Notes: a model not told the origin generated them from the sequence alone. Positions 1 to 7,435 are shown, numbered from the stretch's first letter. The stretch is DNA of 14,315 nucleotides from HGM12669 sp048527645 (GCA_048527645.1 DBGFNI010000017.1:1-14315), one strand, 5' to 3'. Program-made: numbers and translations.

Positions 1-167
1 GCTTTTTTGTAACAAATTTCCGGAACGAATCAGATGTGCGCTGCCGGCGGTCTCCTCCGCGCGCGCTGTCAAGGACAGTATGCAGTCGGGAGCGTTCCTG
101 CCGCCATGACCGGTGCCAAAAGCAGCGCGCACAGCCTTTTGGAGAAGCCATGCTTTGCGGGTTTCAT
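1..167 (-). pseudogene. Start of a secreted protein, signal peptide interrupted by a frameshift; runs off the left edge
   Basis: The ATG at 167-165 has a strong ribosome binding site (GGGAGG, 7 bases upstream), so translation very likely starts here. The product begins MKPAKHGFSKRL followed by a hydrophobic core (CALLLAPVMAAG), a clear Sec signal peptide, but the frame stops at a TGA at 71-69 after only 32 codons. Shifting the frame by one base around 75-85 gives an open frame to the window edge, with ILSLTARA then EETAGSAHLIRSG. This supplies an A-R-A signal peptidase I site followed by an acidic start of the mature protein. The simplest reading is one missing base in a secreted protein gene (the A of a GCA-ATA junction). 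It follows the pseudo-receiver gene by 82 bases on the same strand and may be co-transcribed with it. The family cannot be told from the visible part. The frameshift may be real or a sequence error. Confidence 0.6.
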
Positions 168-249
168 TTTGTTTCCTCCCGGTGTGATGATGAAGATTTG
201 CCACCCGTGCGTTCGTTTTCCGAATTCGAACGGCTTGCAGGGATTGATT

Positions 250-633
250 TCACAACGCGTCGATGACGGCGGCGAGATAGGAGGCGGAGACGGAACTGAA
301 AATAAAGTTGTCAATCAGGCCGTCCTTTTTCGCCTGAAGCACCTGCCGTGCAAGCGCGCTCTCCGCATTTTCGTCCACGAACAGGACGGTTTTGCAGTGC
401 GGGTTCTGCTGCTTTACCGAATCGCGGATTTTCAGGCGCTCTTCGAGCTTCCAGGGGGTATACCCCGTGACCTCCATGAGCAGCGCATACGGCACGCACA
501 GGCGGCACAGATCTTCGGTTTTCGTGGGGTCCTGCGACCGGTGCACCTCGAAGTCTGTCTCGGTGTGTTCCAGCGCAAGTGCAATCGCGTCTGAAAACAG
601 ATAGTTTTGCATATCAACAACAATTCGCCGCAT
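250..633 (-). CDS. Stand-alone receiver-like (pseudo-receiver) protein, 127 aa
   Basis: The pattern of alternating beta strands and helices matches a response-regulator receiver domain with no output domain: RIVVDMQN (beta 1), helix to about 25, ALLMEV (beta 3, about 50-55), KTVLFVDENA (beta 4, about 81-90), then KKDGLIDNFIF (beta 5). Only one acidic residue (D7) ends beta 1, and the phospho-acceptor Asp position at the end of beta 3 is occupied by Glu54, which can mimic a phosphorylated state. It is therefore probably not phosphorylated in the ordinary way and may act by protein contact. The start ATG at 633 has GAGG 7 bases upstream. It lies downstream of the kinase/regulator operon but is separated from it by a strong terminator and has its own candidate promoter. 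The fold assignment is by pattern only and the function is unknown. It could be an anti-adaptor or a modulator of the neighbouring two-component pair. Confidence 0.65.
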   Translation of the reverse strand: MRRIVVDMQNYLFSDAIALALEHTETDFEVHRSQDPTKTEDLCRLCVPYALLMEVTGYTPWKLEERLKIRDSVKQQNPHCKTVLFVDENAESALARQVLQAKKDGLIDNFIFSSVSASYLAAVIDAL

Positions 634-701
634 TTCTTTTCCTCGTTTCTTTTCCGTCCGGATGCTTGGATGGAGCGCAATGTACCGATATATATGATTC
701 C

Positions 702-730
702 ACAGTATCTATTTTACTGGTTTTTGGCAA
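702..730 (-). promoter_or_regulatory. Candidate promoter for the pseudo-receiver gene
   Basis: On the minus strand TTGCCA (730-725) and TACTGT (707-702) are separated by 17 bases. The -35 is good, but the -10 is weak (matches at the first, second and last positions), which would suit a promoter that needs an activator. The predicted start near 695 leaves a leader of about 60 bases before the ATG at 633. Confidence 0.4.
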
Positions 731-736
731 AAACAC

Positions 737-754
737 ATCCCCCGAACGGGGGAT
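737..754. promoter_or_regulatory. 18-bp perfect palindrome, candidate activator site
   Basis: ATCCCCCGAACGGGGGAT is perfectly symmetric. It sits directly upstream of the weak -35 at 730-725, with its centre about 50 bases before the predicted start, the usual place for an activator of NarL/LuxR type. The regulator encoded next door is the obvious candidate, by inference. Alternatively the CCCCC/GGGGG stem with a four-base loop could act as a back-up terminator, although the bases after it on the minus strand (ATGTGTTTTTG) make only a poor T-run. Confidence 0.45.
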
Positions 755-786
755 AACGACATATTTTTTAACAAAATTTTACAAAC

Positions 787-818
787 AAAAAAGACCCGAT
801 GCGTTCATCGGGTCTTTT
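787..818 (-). terminator. Intrinsic terminator of the two-component operon
   Basis: There is a perfect 13-bp inverted repeat (789-801 with 806-818, arms AAAAGACCCGATG) around a four-base loop, followed on the minus strand by TTTTTTGTTTGT. It lies 28 bases after the stop codon of the response regulator, so the operon most likely ends here. Confidence 0.93.
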
Positions 819-845
819 GGCAAGCAGAAAATCGGGGCGGCGGGC

Positions 846-1469
846 TTAAAAGCCGTTGACAATCAGCTTTTTGCTGATGACAACCGCCGCCAGCTTTGTT
901 TTGGAGGTAAAGCCGGTTTTGGAGAGCATGCTGCCCACATGCGATTTGACGGTCTGCACGGACAGACCGAGGGCGTCTGCCATTTGCTGATAGGTCATGC
1001 CCTCCACCAGCAGACGCAGCACGCGGATTTCCGCTTCGGAAAATTCATGGCTTGTTGCGTTTCCCAGCTGCACGCGGGGCGGCTCCTCCGGGTAGACGGA
1101 TTCGCCGTTCACCGTGCGCTCCACCACATTCATCAGTTCCTCCCGGCTCACATCCTTAAACCAGATGCTGTCCGCGCCGACCTCTCTTGCGCGCTGCAAA
1201 TAGCCGCAGTCCAGCATGGAGGTGACAATGACGATCTTGATGTTCTCAAAGCGCGCCTTGATGCGCTTGGTTGCTTCAAAGCCGCTCTCGTCATTCTCGG
1301 TGCACACGTCCATCAGCACCAGATCCACCGGGTGCTGCACGCAGCTCATTTCCGCAAGACCGGCGTTGGCGATCGAAGAAACCAGACAATAGCGGGGGTT
1401 CTGCCGGATATAGCTCTCCATGCTTTCGCGCATCATGCGCTGATCCTCAACAATCAAGATGTTGATCAC
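846..1469 (-). CDS. NarL/LuxR-family response regulator, 207 aa
   Basis: The N-terminal receiver domain (about 1-125) carries the full phosphorylation set: E8/D9, phospho-acceptor D54 in LVLMDV, T83 and K105. The C-terminal LuxR-type helix-turn-helix (about 143-205) is recognisable in FSEAEIRVLRLLVEG, the turn around YQQMADALGLS and the recognition helix VQTVKSHVGSML. The length is typical of the family. The start is a GTG at 1469 (AGGAG 8 bases upstream); the kinase stop lies 15 bases before it, so the ribosome binding site fills the gap and the two genes are one operon. It should be phosphorylated by the kinase encoded just upstream and bind DNA as a dimer. Candidate targets by position are the palindromes at 737-754 and 4426-4458, which is not shown by sequence. 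Confidence 0.93.
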   Translation of the reverse strand: MINILIVEDQRMMRESMESYIRQNPRYCLVSSIANAGLAEMSCVQHPVDLVLMDVCTENDESGFEATKRIKARFENIKIVIVTSMLDCGYLQRAREVGADSIWFKDVSREELMNVVERTVNGESVYPEEPPRVQLGNATSHEFSEAEIRVLRLLVEGMTYQQMADALGLSVQTVKSHVGSMLSKTGFTSKTKLAAVVISKKLIVNGF

Positions 1470-1484
1470 AGTGTTTTCTCCTTT

Positions 1485-2462
1485 TCATTTTGTCGCTCTT
1501 GCGTGGGCGGGGCGCCTGGGGCTTTGCGTGCAGGGGACGGATACCGTCATCTCAAAGTGCGGCTTGGAGCGAATGTGCATATCTCCGCCGTGCCGCTCAA
1601 TGCGCGTGCGCAACGAAGAGAGCCCGCCGCCCTCGGTGATGTCTTTGGCGGGAGCCGCGCCGTTGTTGGTGATCACGGCGGTTGCCATGCCGTGCGCTTG
1701 GAAAAAGCGGGCGAACAGATCGGCGGCGCCGGCATGGCGCACGGCGTTTGTGGCGCACTCCCGCATTGCGGTGACGAGGAGATAAGCGGCGGCTTGATCC
1801 TCGGGCAGCGTGCCCTCTGTGTGGATGCGGATGCCGATGCCGGCCGCGGCCTCAATCAGTTCGGTCAGCGCGTCCTGCTCCTCCGGGCTTTGTGCATCAT
1901 GCTTGAGCAGGCGGACGGCGTTTTTCCACACCGTCAGATCCAGCTCGCCCGTCGGGCGCTTCTGCATCAGCAGGCGGCGGGTGGCGATCACGCTTCTGCC
2001 GATGTCGTCGTGCACGCGCATTTTCATGGTGAGCGTCTCCTCCTCGCGGGTGAGCGCGGTGATGCTCGCGGACAGGCGGCGCAGCCGCTCGCCGATTTGC
2101 TCCAGGCGGCGGTTGTCCTCCTCCAGCTCCTTCTGACTGCGATACAGCGCTGTCACGTTTGCCGCGATGCATTGCATATAGCGGCTGCCGTCCTGCGTTT
2201 CGATCGGCTGCACGGAAAAGCGCCATGCGCTGCCGTCCTCGGTGAGAAAGATGTCTCCCTCCCGCTTCTTTGTCGGGGTATCGTCGCAAAGCAACTGCTC
2301 CAGCTCTGTCAGATGCTGCAAATCTCTGCCGGTCAGATCGAGAATCAGGCGGTGCATCTGATGGTTGCGCAGCGTGACCATGCCGTTGCGGTCAAAAAAG
2401 CAAACGCCGCTGGGCAGATTGTCAAATGCCTCCTTGACGACGGCGCGTTTTAAGTGTCGCAT
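1485..2462 (-). CDS. Soluble PAS-domain sensor histidine kinase (NarL-partner type), 325 aa
   Basis: The chosen start is the ATG at 2462, with a perfect AAGGAGG eight bases upstream; it overlaps the end of the receptor gene by 13 bases, so translation is probably coupled. There is no membrane segment. A PAS-like domain (about 10-108: FDNLPSGVCFFDRNGMVTLRN onward) is followed by a coiled coil (about 108-145), a phospho-acceptor region with H151 in RVHDDIGRSV, and an HATPase domain with N-box N239 (ECATNAVRHA) and a glycine box ITEGGGLSSLRTRIERHGG. The HD-D-I-G-R box resembles the HisKA_3 group that works with NarL/LuxR regulators, in agreement with the next gene. It probably autophosphorylates on H151 and passes phosphate to D54 of the regulator. 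Signal input is inferred to come from the upstream 7TM protein or a PAS ligand. Confidence 0.9.
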   Translation of the reverse strand: MRHLKRAVVKEAFDNLPSGVCFFDRNGMVTLRNHQMHRLILDLTGRDLQHLTELEQLLCDDTPTKKREGDIFLTEDGSAWRFSVQPIETQDGSRYMQCIAANVTALYRSQKELEEDNRRLEQIGERLRRLSASITALTREEETLTMKMRVHDDIGRSVIATRRLLMQKRPTGELDLTVWKNAVRLLKHDAQSPEEQDALTELIEAAAGIGIRIHTEGTLPEDQAAAYLLVTAMRECATNAVRHAGAADLFARFFQAHGMATAVITNNGAAPAKDITEGGGLSSLRTRIERHGGDMHIRSKPHFEMTVSVPCTQSPRRPAHARATK

Positions 2463-4111
2463 GCGTTTCCTCCTTGTCTTGACAGGCGCAGGGTGAGCTG
2501 CCATTCTCCGTCTGCATCGCGCACCGCGTCGGCAGACAGATCGGAGAGGTCCGTATCGGCGTCTGTGTTCACGGTGATCATCGGCGCGCCGTCCTCCGCC
2601 TTGCCGACGAAAACGGTTATTGCGCTCATGCTGTCGAGCGCGCGCTCCGTGATTGCTTCGAAAAAGTCATACATTGTCATGATATGCGCGGTGAGAATCT
2701 GATCGGTCAGCTGCGAGTGAAAGCCGCACGCCACGCCGTACAGCTCCAGATTATCCATGGATTCGCCGAAGGTCAGAGAGATCTCCTTTGCCGGCAGCAG
2801 CGGCGATTTGTCCTCGATGAAGATGAGATTGCTGCGCCGCTTGAGATATACGCCGATGACCAGCATTTTTCCCAGCAGACGGACGCGCTGCTCCTCCGTT
2901 TCCGACGCTTCCGTCTGACGGATCACCTGGTCCATCAGAAGAATCTGATGCGCGGTGTCCCGCCGGATGATCTGATACAACCGATCCTGCTCCGCAATAT
3001 GCGCTTCGCGAACCTTCACCGCGTGTTCCTCTTCCAGAATGTCGTTGTTGCCCTGCAGGTTTTCCTGCGCCTCTTCCAAATCGGCCAATACCTTGATTAA
3101 GGGGGAGATGTCCTCCGTCCATATGACATAACCGTTTTTCAGCGGCGCGCCGGACAATCGGATTCCTCCCTCCAGCATCACGGGCGCCTGCTGTGTCTGC
3201 CGCAGCGTTTTGATATCGACGGATTTTGCCGCCCCGGAGGACAAAACAACATGAAATGCACGGTCGGTGATCTGCGCGCCCACGGTGGAGGCATAGAACA
3301 GATCCATGTAATGCGTGTTCGCCTGAATCAGACCGCATTGGATGCAGGTTTCCAAAACGGCGGTGAAAAGCAGGCAGAATACCACAGTCATGTCGGCTGC
3401 AATGATTTTGATCCACGGCAAACGGAAAAACATCATCACACCGTAAGTCAGTGCCGCCGCAGCGGGAATGAAGGGCAGCAGCAAAAACTTGCGGCTGTGC
3501 GGAATACGGCATTTTAACAGCATCGTAACAAGGGCGGCCAGGGCACACAACATCAGCCAGCCCACTGCCAGAAAATATCCGATGGCGTAATGATAGTCAT
3601 TTGCCCATACGGCCGCGTCTGCGGGAAAAACGAATACGAGCTGATGCAGGTCATTGGTCAGCACCAGCAGCAGCAGCGCGGCGGTGGGAATGTTGAGAAG
3701 CGTTGTCCACTTCGGCAGGCGAAAGCTCTCCGGCTTGCCCAGCGACATGGCGATAAACACCGCCAGAAGGGGAATGAACAGCATCGGCAAATAGTACAGA
3801 TACCAAAGATAACGCAGTATTCCCGGATCGGTTGCAAACAGAAAGCGGAGGGTTCTGACACTTACCCAAAACACCATCAGCGCAGAAATCGCCGTGAAAT
3901 AGCGGCGCACCTGCGGCTGGATGATCCGTCCGCGGACGGAAACGCCCCATGCGGCAAACAGCACGATGTATATGACGGAACGAAGAAACGCACAAATCCA
4001 ATCTAGCGGGTCCTCCGACTGAAAGCTGATCTGCCGAAGCACGGCTGCCGTCATGACGGCGAGGACAGCGCAAAGAAAGGCGCTGTGTTTTTTCAGATTC
4101 GGTTTTTCCAT
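2450..4111 (-). CDS. 7TM receptor-like sensor with a degenerate kinase half, 553 aa
   Basis: The N-terminal half (about 10-258) has seven or eight hydrophobic segments and the sequence LTNDLHQLVFVF (about 151-162), a hallmark of the N-terminal 7TM region found in some histidine kinases. A PAS-like stretch (about 270-340) and a long coiled coil (about 335-400, with LEEAQENLQGNNDILEEEH) follow. The C-terminal region (about 400-553) is in the position of a kinase core, but I find no H-box, no N-box and no glycine-rich ATP lid, so it is probably catalytically dead. The ATG at 4111 has GAGGTG seven bases upstream and a strong promoter about 100 bases before. As the first gene of the operon, overlapping the soluble kinase, it most likely acts as the membrane signal receptor that controls that kinase through the coiled coil. 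The ligand is unknown. Confidence 0.82.
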   Translation of the reverse strand: MEKPNLKKHSAFLCAVLAVMTAAVLRQISFQSEDPLDWICAFLRSVIYIVLFAAWGVSVRGRIIQPQVRRYFTAISALMVFWVSVRTLRFLFATDPGILRYLWYLYYLPMLFIPLLAVFIAMSLGKPESFRLPKWTTLLNIPTAALLLLVLTNDLHQLVFVFPADAAVWANDYHYAIGYFLAVGWLMLCALAALVTMLLKCRIPHSRKFLLLPFIPAAAALTYGVMMFFRLPWIKIIAADMTVVFCLLFTAVLETCIQCGLIQANTHYMDLFYASTVGAQITDRAFHVVLSSGAAKSVDIKTLRQTQQAPVMLEGGIRLSGAPLKNGYVIWTEDISPLIKVLADLEEAQENLQGNNDILEEEHAVKVREAHIAEQDRLYQIIRRDTAHQILLMDQVIRQTEASETEEQRVRLLGKMLVIGVYLKRRSNLIFIEDKSPLLPAKEISLTFGESMDNLELYGVACGFHSQLTDQILTAHIMTMYDFFEAITERALDSMSAITVFVGKAEDGAPMITVNTDADTDLSDLSADAVRDADGEWQLTLRLSRQGGNACDT

Positions 4112-4138
4112 GGTGCTTCACCTCGCGTCTTGCGGCAG

Positions 4139-4150
4139 GGCAGATCTGCC
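4139..4150. repeat. 12-bp perfect palindrome in the sensor operon leader
   Basis: GGCAGATCTGCC lies in the untranslated leader of the 7TM sensor gene, about 30 bases before the ATG. A second, 10-bp palindrome, ATACCGGTAT (4201-4210), lies at the predicted transcription start. Both could be operator half-structures for autoregulation, but short palindromes of this size also arise by chance. Confidence 0.3.
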
Positions 4151-4216
4151 GGGGATCGGGGCGCGCATCGGTCGCAAAGGGCGATGGCGGCGCGCACGCC
4201 ATACCGGTATATATTC

Positions 4217-4245
4217 AGTATAACACAACTGAAAGAGAATTTCAA
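4217..4245 (-). promoter_or_regulatory. Sigma-A promoter of the sensor/kinase/regulator operon
   Basis: On the minus strand TTGAAA (4245-4240) and TATACT (4222-4217) are separated by exactly 17 bases. Transcription should start near 4210, inside the palindrome ATACCGGTAT, leaving a leader of about 100 bases before the ATG at 4111. Confidence 0.8.
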
Positions 4246-4425
4246 TCTATCTTTTTTGCCTTTTGCCCCGGTCTTTTCCGCGGCACGCGCGGGATCGCAG
4301 TCCGATTTCATTTCAAAACAATACCCTCCGTTCGCGTGCCGTTCTCTCTGCAGCTTTGCGGTGCGGGCGGCTTTTTTTGTCAATATCCGTGACGACCGCC
4401 GGGAGGGGGCGCTGCCATGGGGCGA
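4246..4425. other. Intergenic stretch between divergent promoters
   Basis: The gene-free region 4112-4558 contains the two divergent promoters and the dyads listed separately. Within 4246-4425 itself I see no open frame with a ribosome binding site, no hairpin followed by T-residues and no RNA gene. Confidence 0.5.
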
Positions 4426-4458
4426 ATTTCCGATTTGGCAATACGACAAATCGGAAAT
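4426..4458. promoter_or_regulatory. Inverted repeat upstream of the surface-protein promoter
   Basis: Perfect 11-bp arms ATTTCCGATTT (4426-4436) and AAATCGGAAAT (4448-4458) flank an 11-base centre, so the half-site centres are 22 bases (two helical turns) apart. The dyad ends four bases before the -35 and is centred about 56 bases upstream of the predicted start. This arrangement fits an activator dimer better than a terminator because no T-run follows. The binding protein is unknown; the neighbouring LuxR-type regulator is a candidate. Confidence 0.6.
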
Positions 4459-4462
4459 ATTT

Positions 4463-4491
4463 TTGCAAATAATGGCAAAAGATGATATTAT
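4463..4491 (+). promoter_or_regulatory. Sigma-A promoter of the BspA-like gene
   Basis: TTGCAA (4463-4468) and TATTAT (4486-4491) are separated by 17 bases, with an AT-rich extension after the -10. The predicted start is near 4498, giving a leader of about 60 bases before the gene start. Confidence 0.72.
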
Positions 4492-4499
4492 ATAAAAAA

Positions 4500-4513
4500 A
4501 GAAAGCGCTTTGC
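4500..4513. promoter_or_regulatory. Catabolite-response (cre)-like element just after the transcription start
   Basis: AGAAAGCGCTTTGC contains the palindrome AAAGCGCTTT and matches the known CcpA consensus core (TGAAAGCGCTTTCA) in the central 11 of 14 positions, but lacks the outer T and CA. It lies right after the predicted start of the BspA-like gene, where CcpA typically blocks transcription. The match could be accidental. Confidence 0.35.
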
Positions 4514-4558
4514 TTTTTTATTACTTGCAAAAATACATGCAGAAAGGATGGGGCGGTT

Positions 4559-6748
4559 TTGCCGCCGAAAAAATCTATGAAACGTAACATGATTGCATGG
4601 ACGCTGGTGTGTGCGCTGTTGCTGGCGCTGATTCCGACAGCGTATGCGGCGGGGATCACCGTGCAGACGCAGTTGCCTGCGGAGGACGACTACGGCTTTA
4701 CTTACCGCTTTGTCACCCAGATACGGTGTCGATCACATCTTACAGCGGATACGAGTCGCAGGTGGTTGTGCCGTCCGATATTGACGGCTTTACCGTGGTG
4801 GGCATTGACAGCTTTCACCTGAATCCCGGCTACACGACTGCCAATGACAAGGTCAAAAAGGTCATTTTGCCCGAAACCGTCACCTTCATCGGCGAGGACG
4901 CCTTTTACCAGAGCACCGATTGGTATGAGGACGCCTCCTCCGCGCTGGAAGAGATCGTTCTGCCCCAAAGTCTTAAAACCATCGGCGCAAGAGCTTTTTA
5001 CAACTGCGCTGTACTGAAAAGCATTGAAATTCCCGCCGGGGTCACAGAAATCGGTTCCGACGCTTTCACGTACTGCAATGCGCTGGAAACCATCAAGCTC
5101 AACTGCGACTCCCCCGCCCTGAAGGACGGCGCCTTCGGCTCGGTAAGCAACGGCTTTCCCCTCGCTCTGAGCAATCTTTATTACGAATGGCTTTATGATG
5201 ACAGCGCCTCGGATTTCCTGATCTGGCAGGGACAGCTGCTGGCCTATAAGGGCAGCAGCAAAACACCGGTGATTCCCGCCGGCGTCACCACCGTCGGTCA
5301 AAATGTTTTCCAAAACAGCGACATAACCGGCGTAACCATTCCCGACGGCGTAAAAACCATCGGCGGCCACGCCTTTTACGGCTGTACGGAACTGAAATCC
5401 GTAAGAATTCCCGGAAGCGTGGAGCAAATCGGCAGCGGCGCCTTTTCCGACTGCGCACAGCTCTCGGCGGTGACCTTCAACAAAGGGCTGAAAACCATCG
5501 GCGACAACGCCTTTGACGACTGCGAAGCCCTGACCTCGGTGGCTCTGCCCGATGGTCTGCTGGAAATGGGAATCAATGTTTTCGACAGCTGTTACGACCT
5601 TTCCCAAATCACCTTCCCCTCCTCCCTGGAAAAGATAGATCTCAGTTCCATCCAGTCTACCGGCTGGTATGAGTCTCTCGCCGACGGCACCGAGCTTTAC
5701 TGCGGCGGTGTGTTCCTCGGCATTGTGGATAACGATTACAGCGGCTACCCCTCGAAGCTGACGGTACGGCCGGGAACGAAAACCGTTTATCTGGAAAATC
5801 ATCTCACCGGCGTCAAGGAGCTGATCCTTCCCGACGGTCTGAAATCCATCACGATCAAATATGCCGGAGCAGACTATTGCGGGATCACCCGGCTGACGAT
5901 TCCGGAAAGCGTGGATTATATCAACATCAACGGCATCTCCACCCTGACCGAAATCCAACTCCCGGAAAGGGCAACGCTGGAAGAGGGCTGCTTTTCCACA
6001 TGTGTAAACCTGAAAAATCTGACCATTCCGAAGGGAAATACGATCCTGCGCAGCATCTGCATCGGACGAACGGAACACCTTGTCCTGCCCGATGATGTGC
6101 TGGAAATTCAAGGAACCATCACCAACGGCAACGACGCCTGCCTGAAAACCATTGATCTTGGCAACCTCCGTGTGCTGGGGGACAGCGCGCTGAAAGGGTG
6201 CACCCGTCTGGAAAGCGTGACCCTTCCCGACACCCTTGTTTTCATCGGCGACAACGCTTTCAATGGCTGCGGCAGCCTGAAAACCGTGCGGGGCGGGGAG
6301 AATGTCAAAGCACTGGGCGAAGCCTGCTTCAAAGACTGTGTTCCCCTGACGGGCTTCGGTGCGCTGACTGCCTCTGTCCGTTATTTGGAGCACAACTCTC
6401 TCTCCAACACCGGCTGGTATCGCAATCAGCCCAGCGGTCCGGTGTACTTCGGCAACATCGCCTACTGCTATAAGGGCTCCATGCCTGCCAACACCGTTCT
6501 CGCCCTCAAGCCAGGCACCACGGCGGTGACCGGCGGGCGGTTACGTTCTCGATCAGCTCGAGGCGACGCCCCGCAACATGGCCAATTTTGAACAGCCGAA
6601 CCTTGTGGGAATCGTTCTGCCGGAAAGCTGTGCCCGGGTGGATTATTACGCTTTTGTCAACTGCGTGAATCTGAAGGCTGTGGATTTCGGCGGTGCGCAG
6701 ATACCATTTTTTCCCGCGGGTGCGGATCAAAATGGAAAATTAGATTGA
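4559..6748 (+). pseudogene. BspA-like leucine-rich-repeat secreted protein, split by two compensating single-base shifts
   Basis: A TTG start at 4559 (AAAGGA 10 bases upstream; ATG at 4577 is the alternative) gives a clear signal peptide: KRN, hydrophobic core IAWTLVCALLLALIPTA, cleavage after AYA. The frame leaves at about 4720, where FTYRFVTQ must join DTVSITSYSG, as if one G were missing. The next frame carries at least ten LRR_5 repeats of the form IG..AF..C..L..I.IP..V (for example IGGHAFYGCTELKSVRIP). Near 6532-6539 it needs the opposite shift, as if one G were extra, to continue into GYVLDQLEATPRNM and CVNLKAVDFGGAQ, ending at TGA 6746-6748. Start and end lie in the same frame, so the intended protein is about 729 aa. 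Such proteins are surface or secreted adhesion-like factors. The end, ADQNGKLD, faintly resembles a dockerin loop and may mark loss of a C-terminal domain. Confidence 0.8.
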
Positions 6749-6777
6749 TTTGAATTAGATACCCGGTCACGTAAAAT

Positions 6778-6800
6778 CGGCAGGGCTTTTTACCCTGCCG
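6778..6800 (+). terminator. Stem-loop after the BspA-like gene
   Basis: The arms CGGCAGGG (6778-6785) and CCCTGCCG (6793-6800) form a perfect 8-bp stem with a 7-base loop 29 bases after the stop codon. The bases after it (TCGTTCCTGTTT) are only moderately T-rich, so termination efficiency is uncertain. Confidence 0.65.
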
Positions 6801-6881
6801 TCGTTCCTGTTTCAGTAAATGCTGTTTTTTCTACGATTTATATCGCTCTGCTGCTTATATCATATTAATTCACCGTCTTAA

Positions 6882-7429
6882 AACCTTGCGCAGCAAACGA
6901 ACTATGTCGGCATTGCGCGTAACGCACAGTACACCTTGATGAAAATTACACTTTCTTTGAATCTGAGGATAAAAGGCTTTCCTGCTATGATTTCGGATGT
7001 CCCGATTTTCAGCGTAAGCTTCACCATATTGAAATGGGCAAGATCCGTGCCGTCGTCTGCTACAAATTAGACCGTATCGGCAGAAAGACAAGCGACCTGC
7101 TGCGCCTGCTTAATTTTCATGAAAAGCATATGGTAGACCTGCTGATCTGCTCCGACAATATCAATACCGCTTCCGGTGTGTCAATAGTATTTATTCAAAT
7201 ATTCGCCGTGGTTGCTGAATTTGAGCGGGACACCTTAACCGAGCGTAATACCGATAATATGATAGAGCTTGCCAAAGACGTGCGCTTGCCGGGCGGCCGT
7301 AGACTCACAGGATTTAGGGTGAAGCGTGTGAAAACCGGCAGTGGCAAAAACAAGTCGACTTACAGTTATTTGAAGAGTATCCCCGCGGAAAAATCGACCT
7401 CAAAACGCCGCGAAAACACTTGGATTTAG
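6882..7429 (+). pseudogene. Decayed large serine recombinase fragment
   Basis: The core 7001-7429 reads DFQRKLHHIEMGKIRAVVCYKLDRIGRKTSDLL in sense, with GVSIVFIQIFAVVAEFERDTLTER and a TGSGKNKSTYSYL segment; these are typical of the resolvase domain and the start of the recombinase domain of Clostridia/Firmicutes large serine recombinases. Upstream, 6882-6938 reads NLAQQTNYVGIARNAQYTL in a different frame and joins DENYTFFESED if one base is added at 6938. The N-terminal part with the catalytic serine is missing, the usual GG(T)TPTGF segment is altered to PGGRRLTGF, and the frame stops at 7429, long before the family's usual 450-550 residues. It is a non-functional remnant of an integrative or transposable element. 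It lies next to the aldehyde operon terminator. Confidence 0.8.
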
Positions 7430-7435
7430 AAAAGA

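Noticed and set aside
579..2453. Long rightward open frame (624 codons)
   Set aside because: It is the antisense of the response regulator and histidine kinase genes, which have full motifs and ribosome binding sites; the product is His/Ala/Gln-rich without domains.
4112..4216. Riboswitch or attenuator in the sensor operon leader
   Set aside because: Only short palindromes are present; no terminator/antiterminator pair or known aptamer motif is visible.
4702..6393. Long leftward open frame opposite the BspA-like gene
   Set aside because: It mirrors the repeated codons of the leucine-rich repeats; no ribosome binding site and no known domain.
6710..6748. Dockerin domain at the end of the BspA-like protein
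   Set aside because: Only the fragment ADQNGKLD resembles the start of a dockerin calcium loop; the first Asp is absent and the frame stops at once, so no domain can be claimed.
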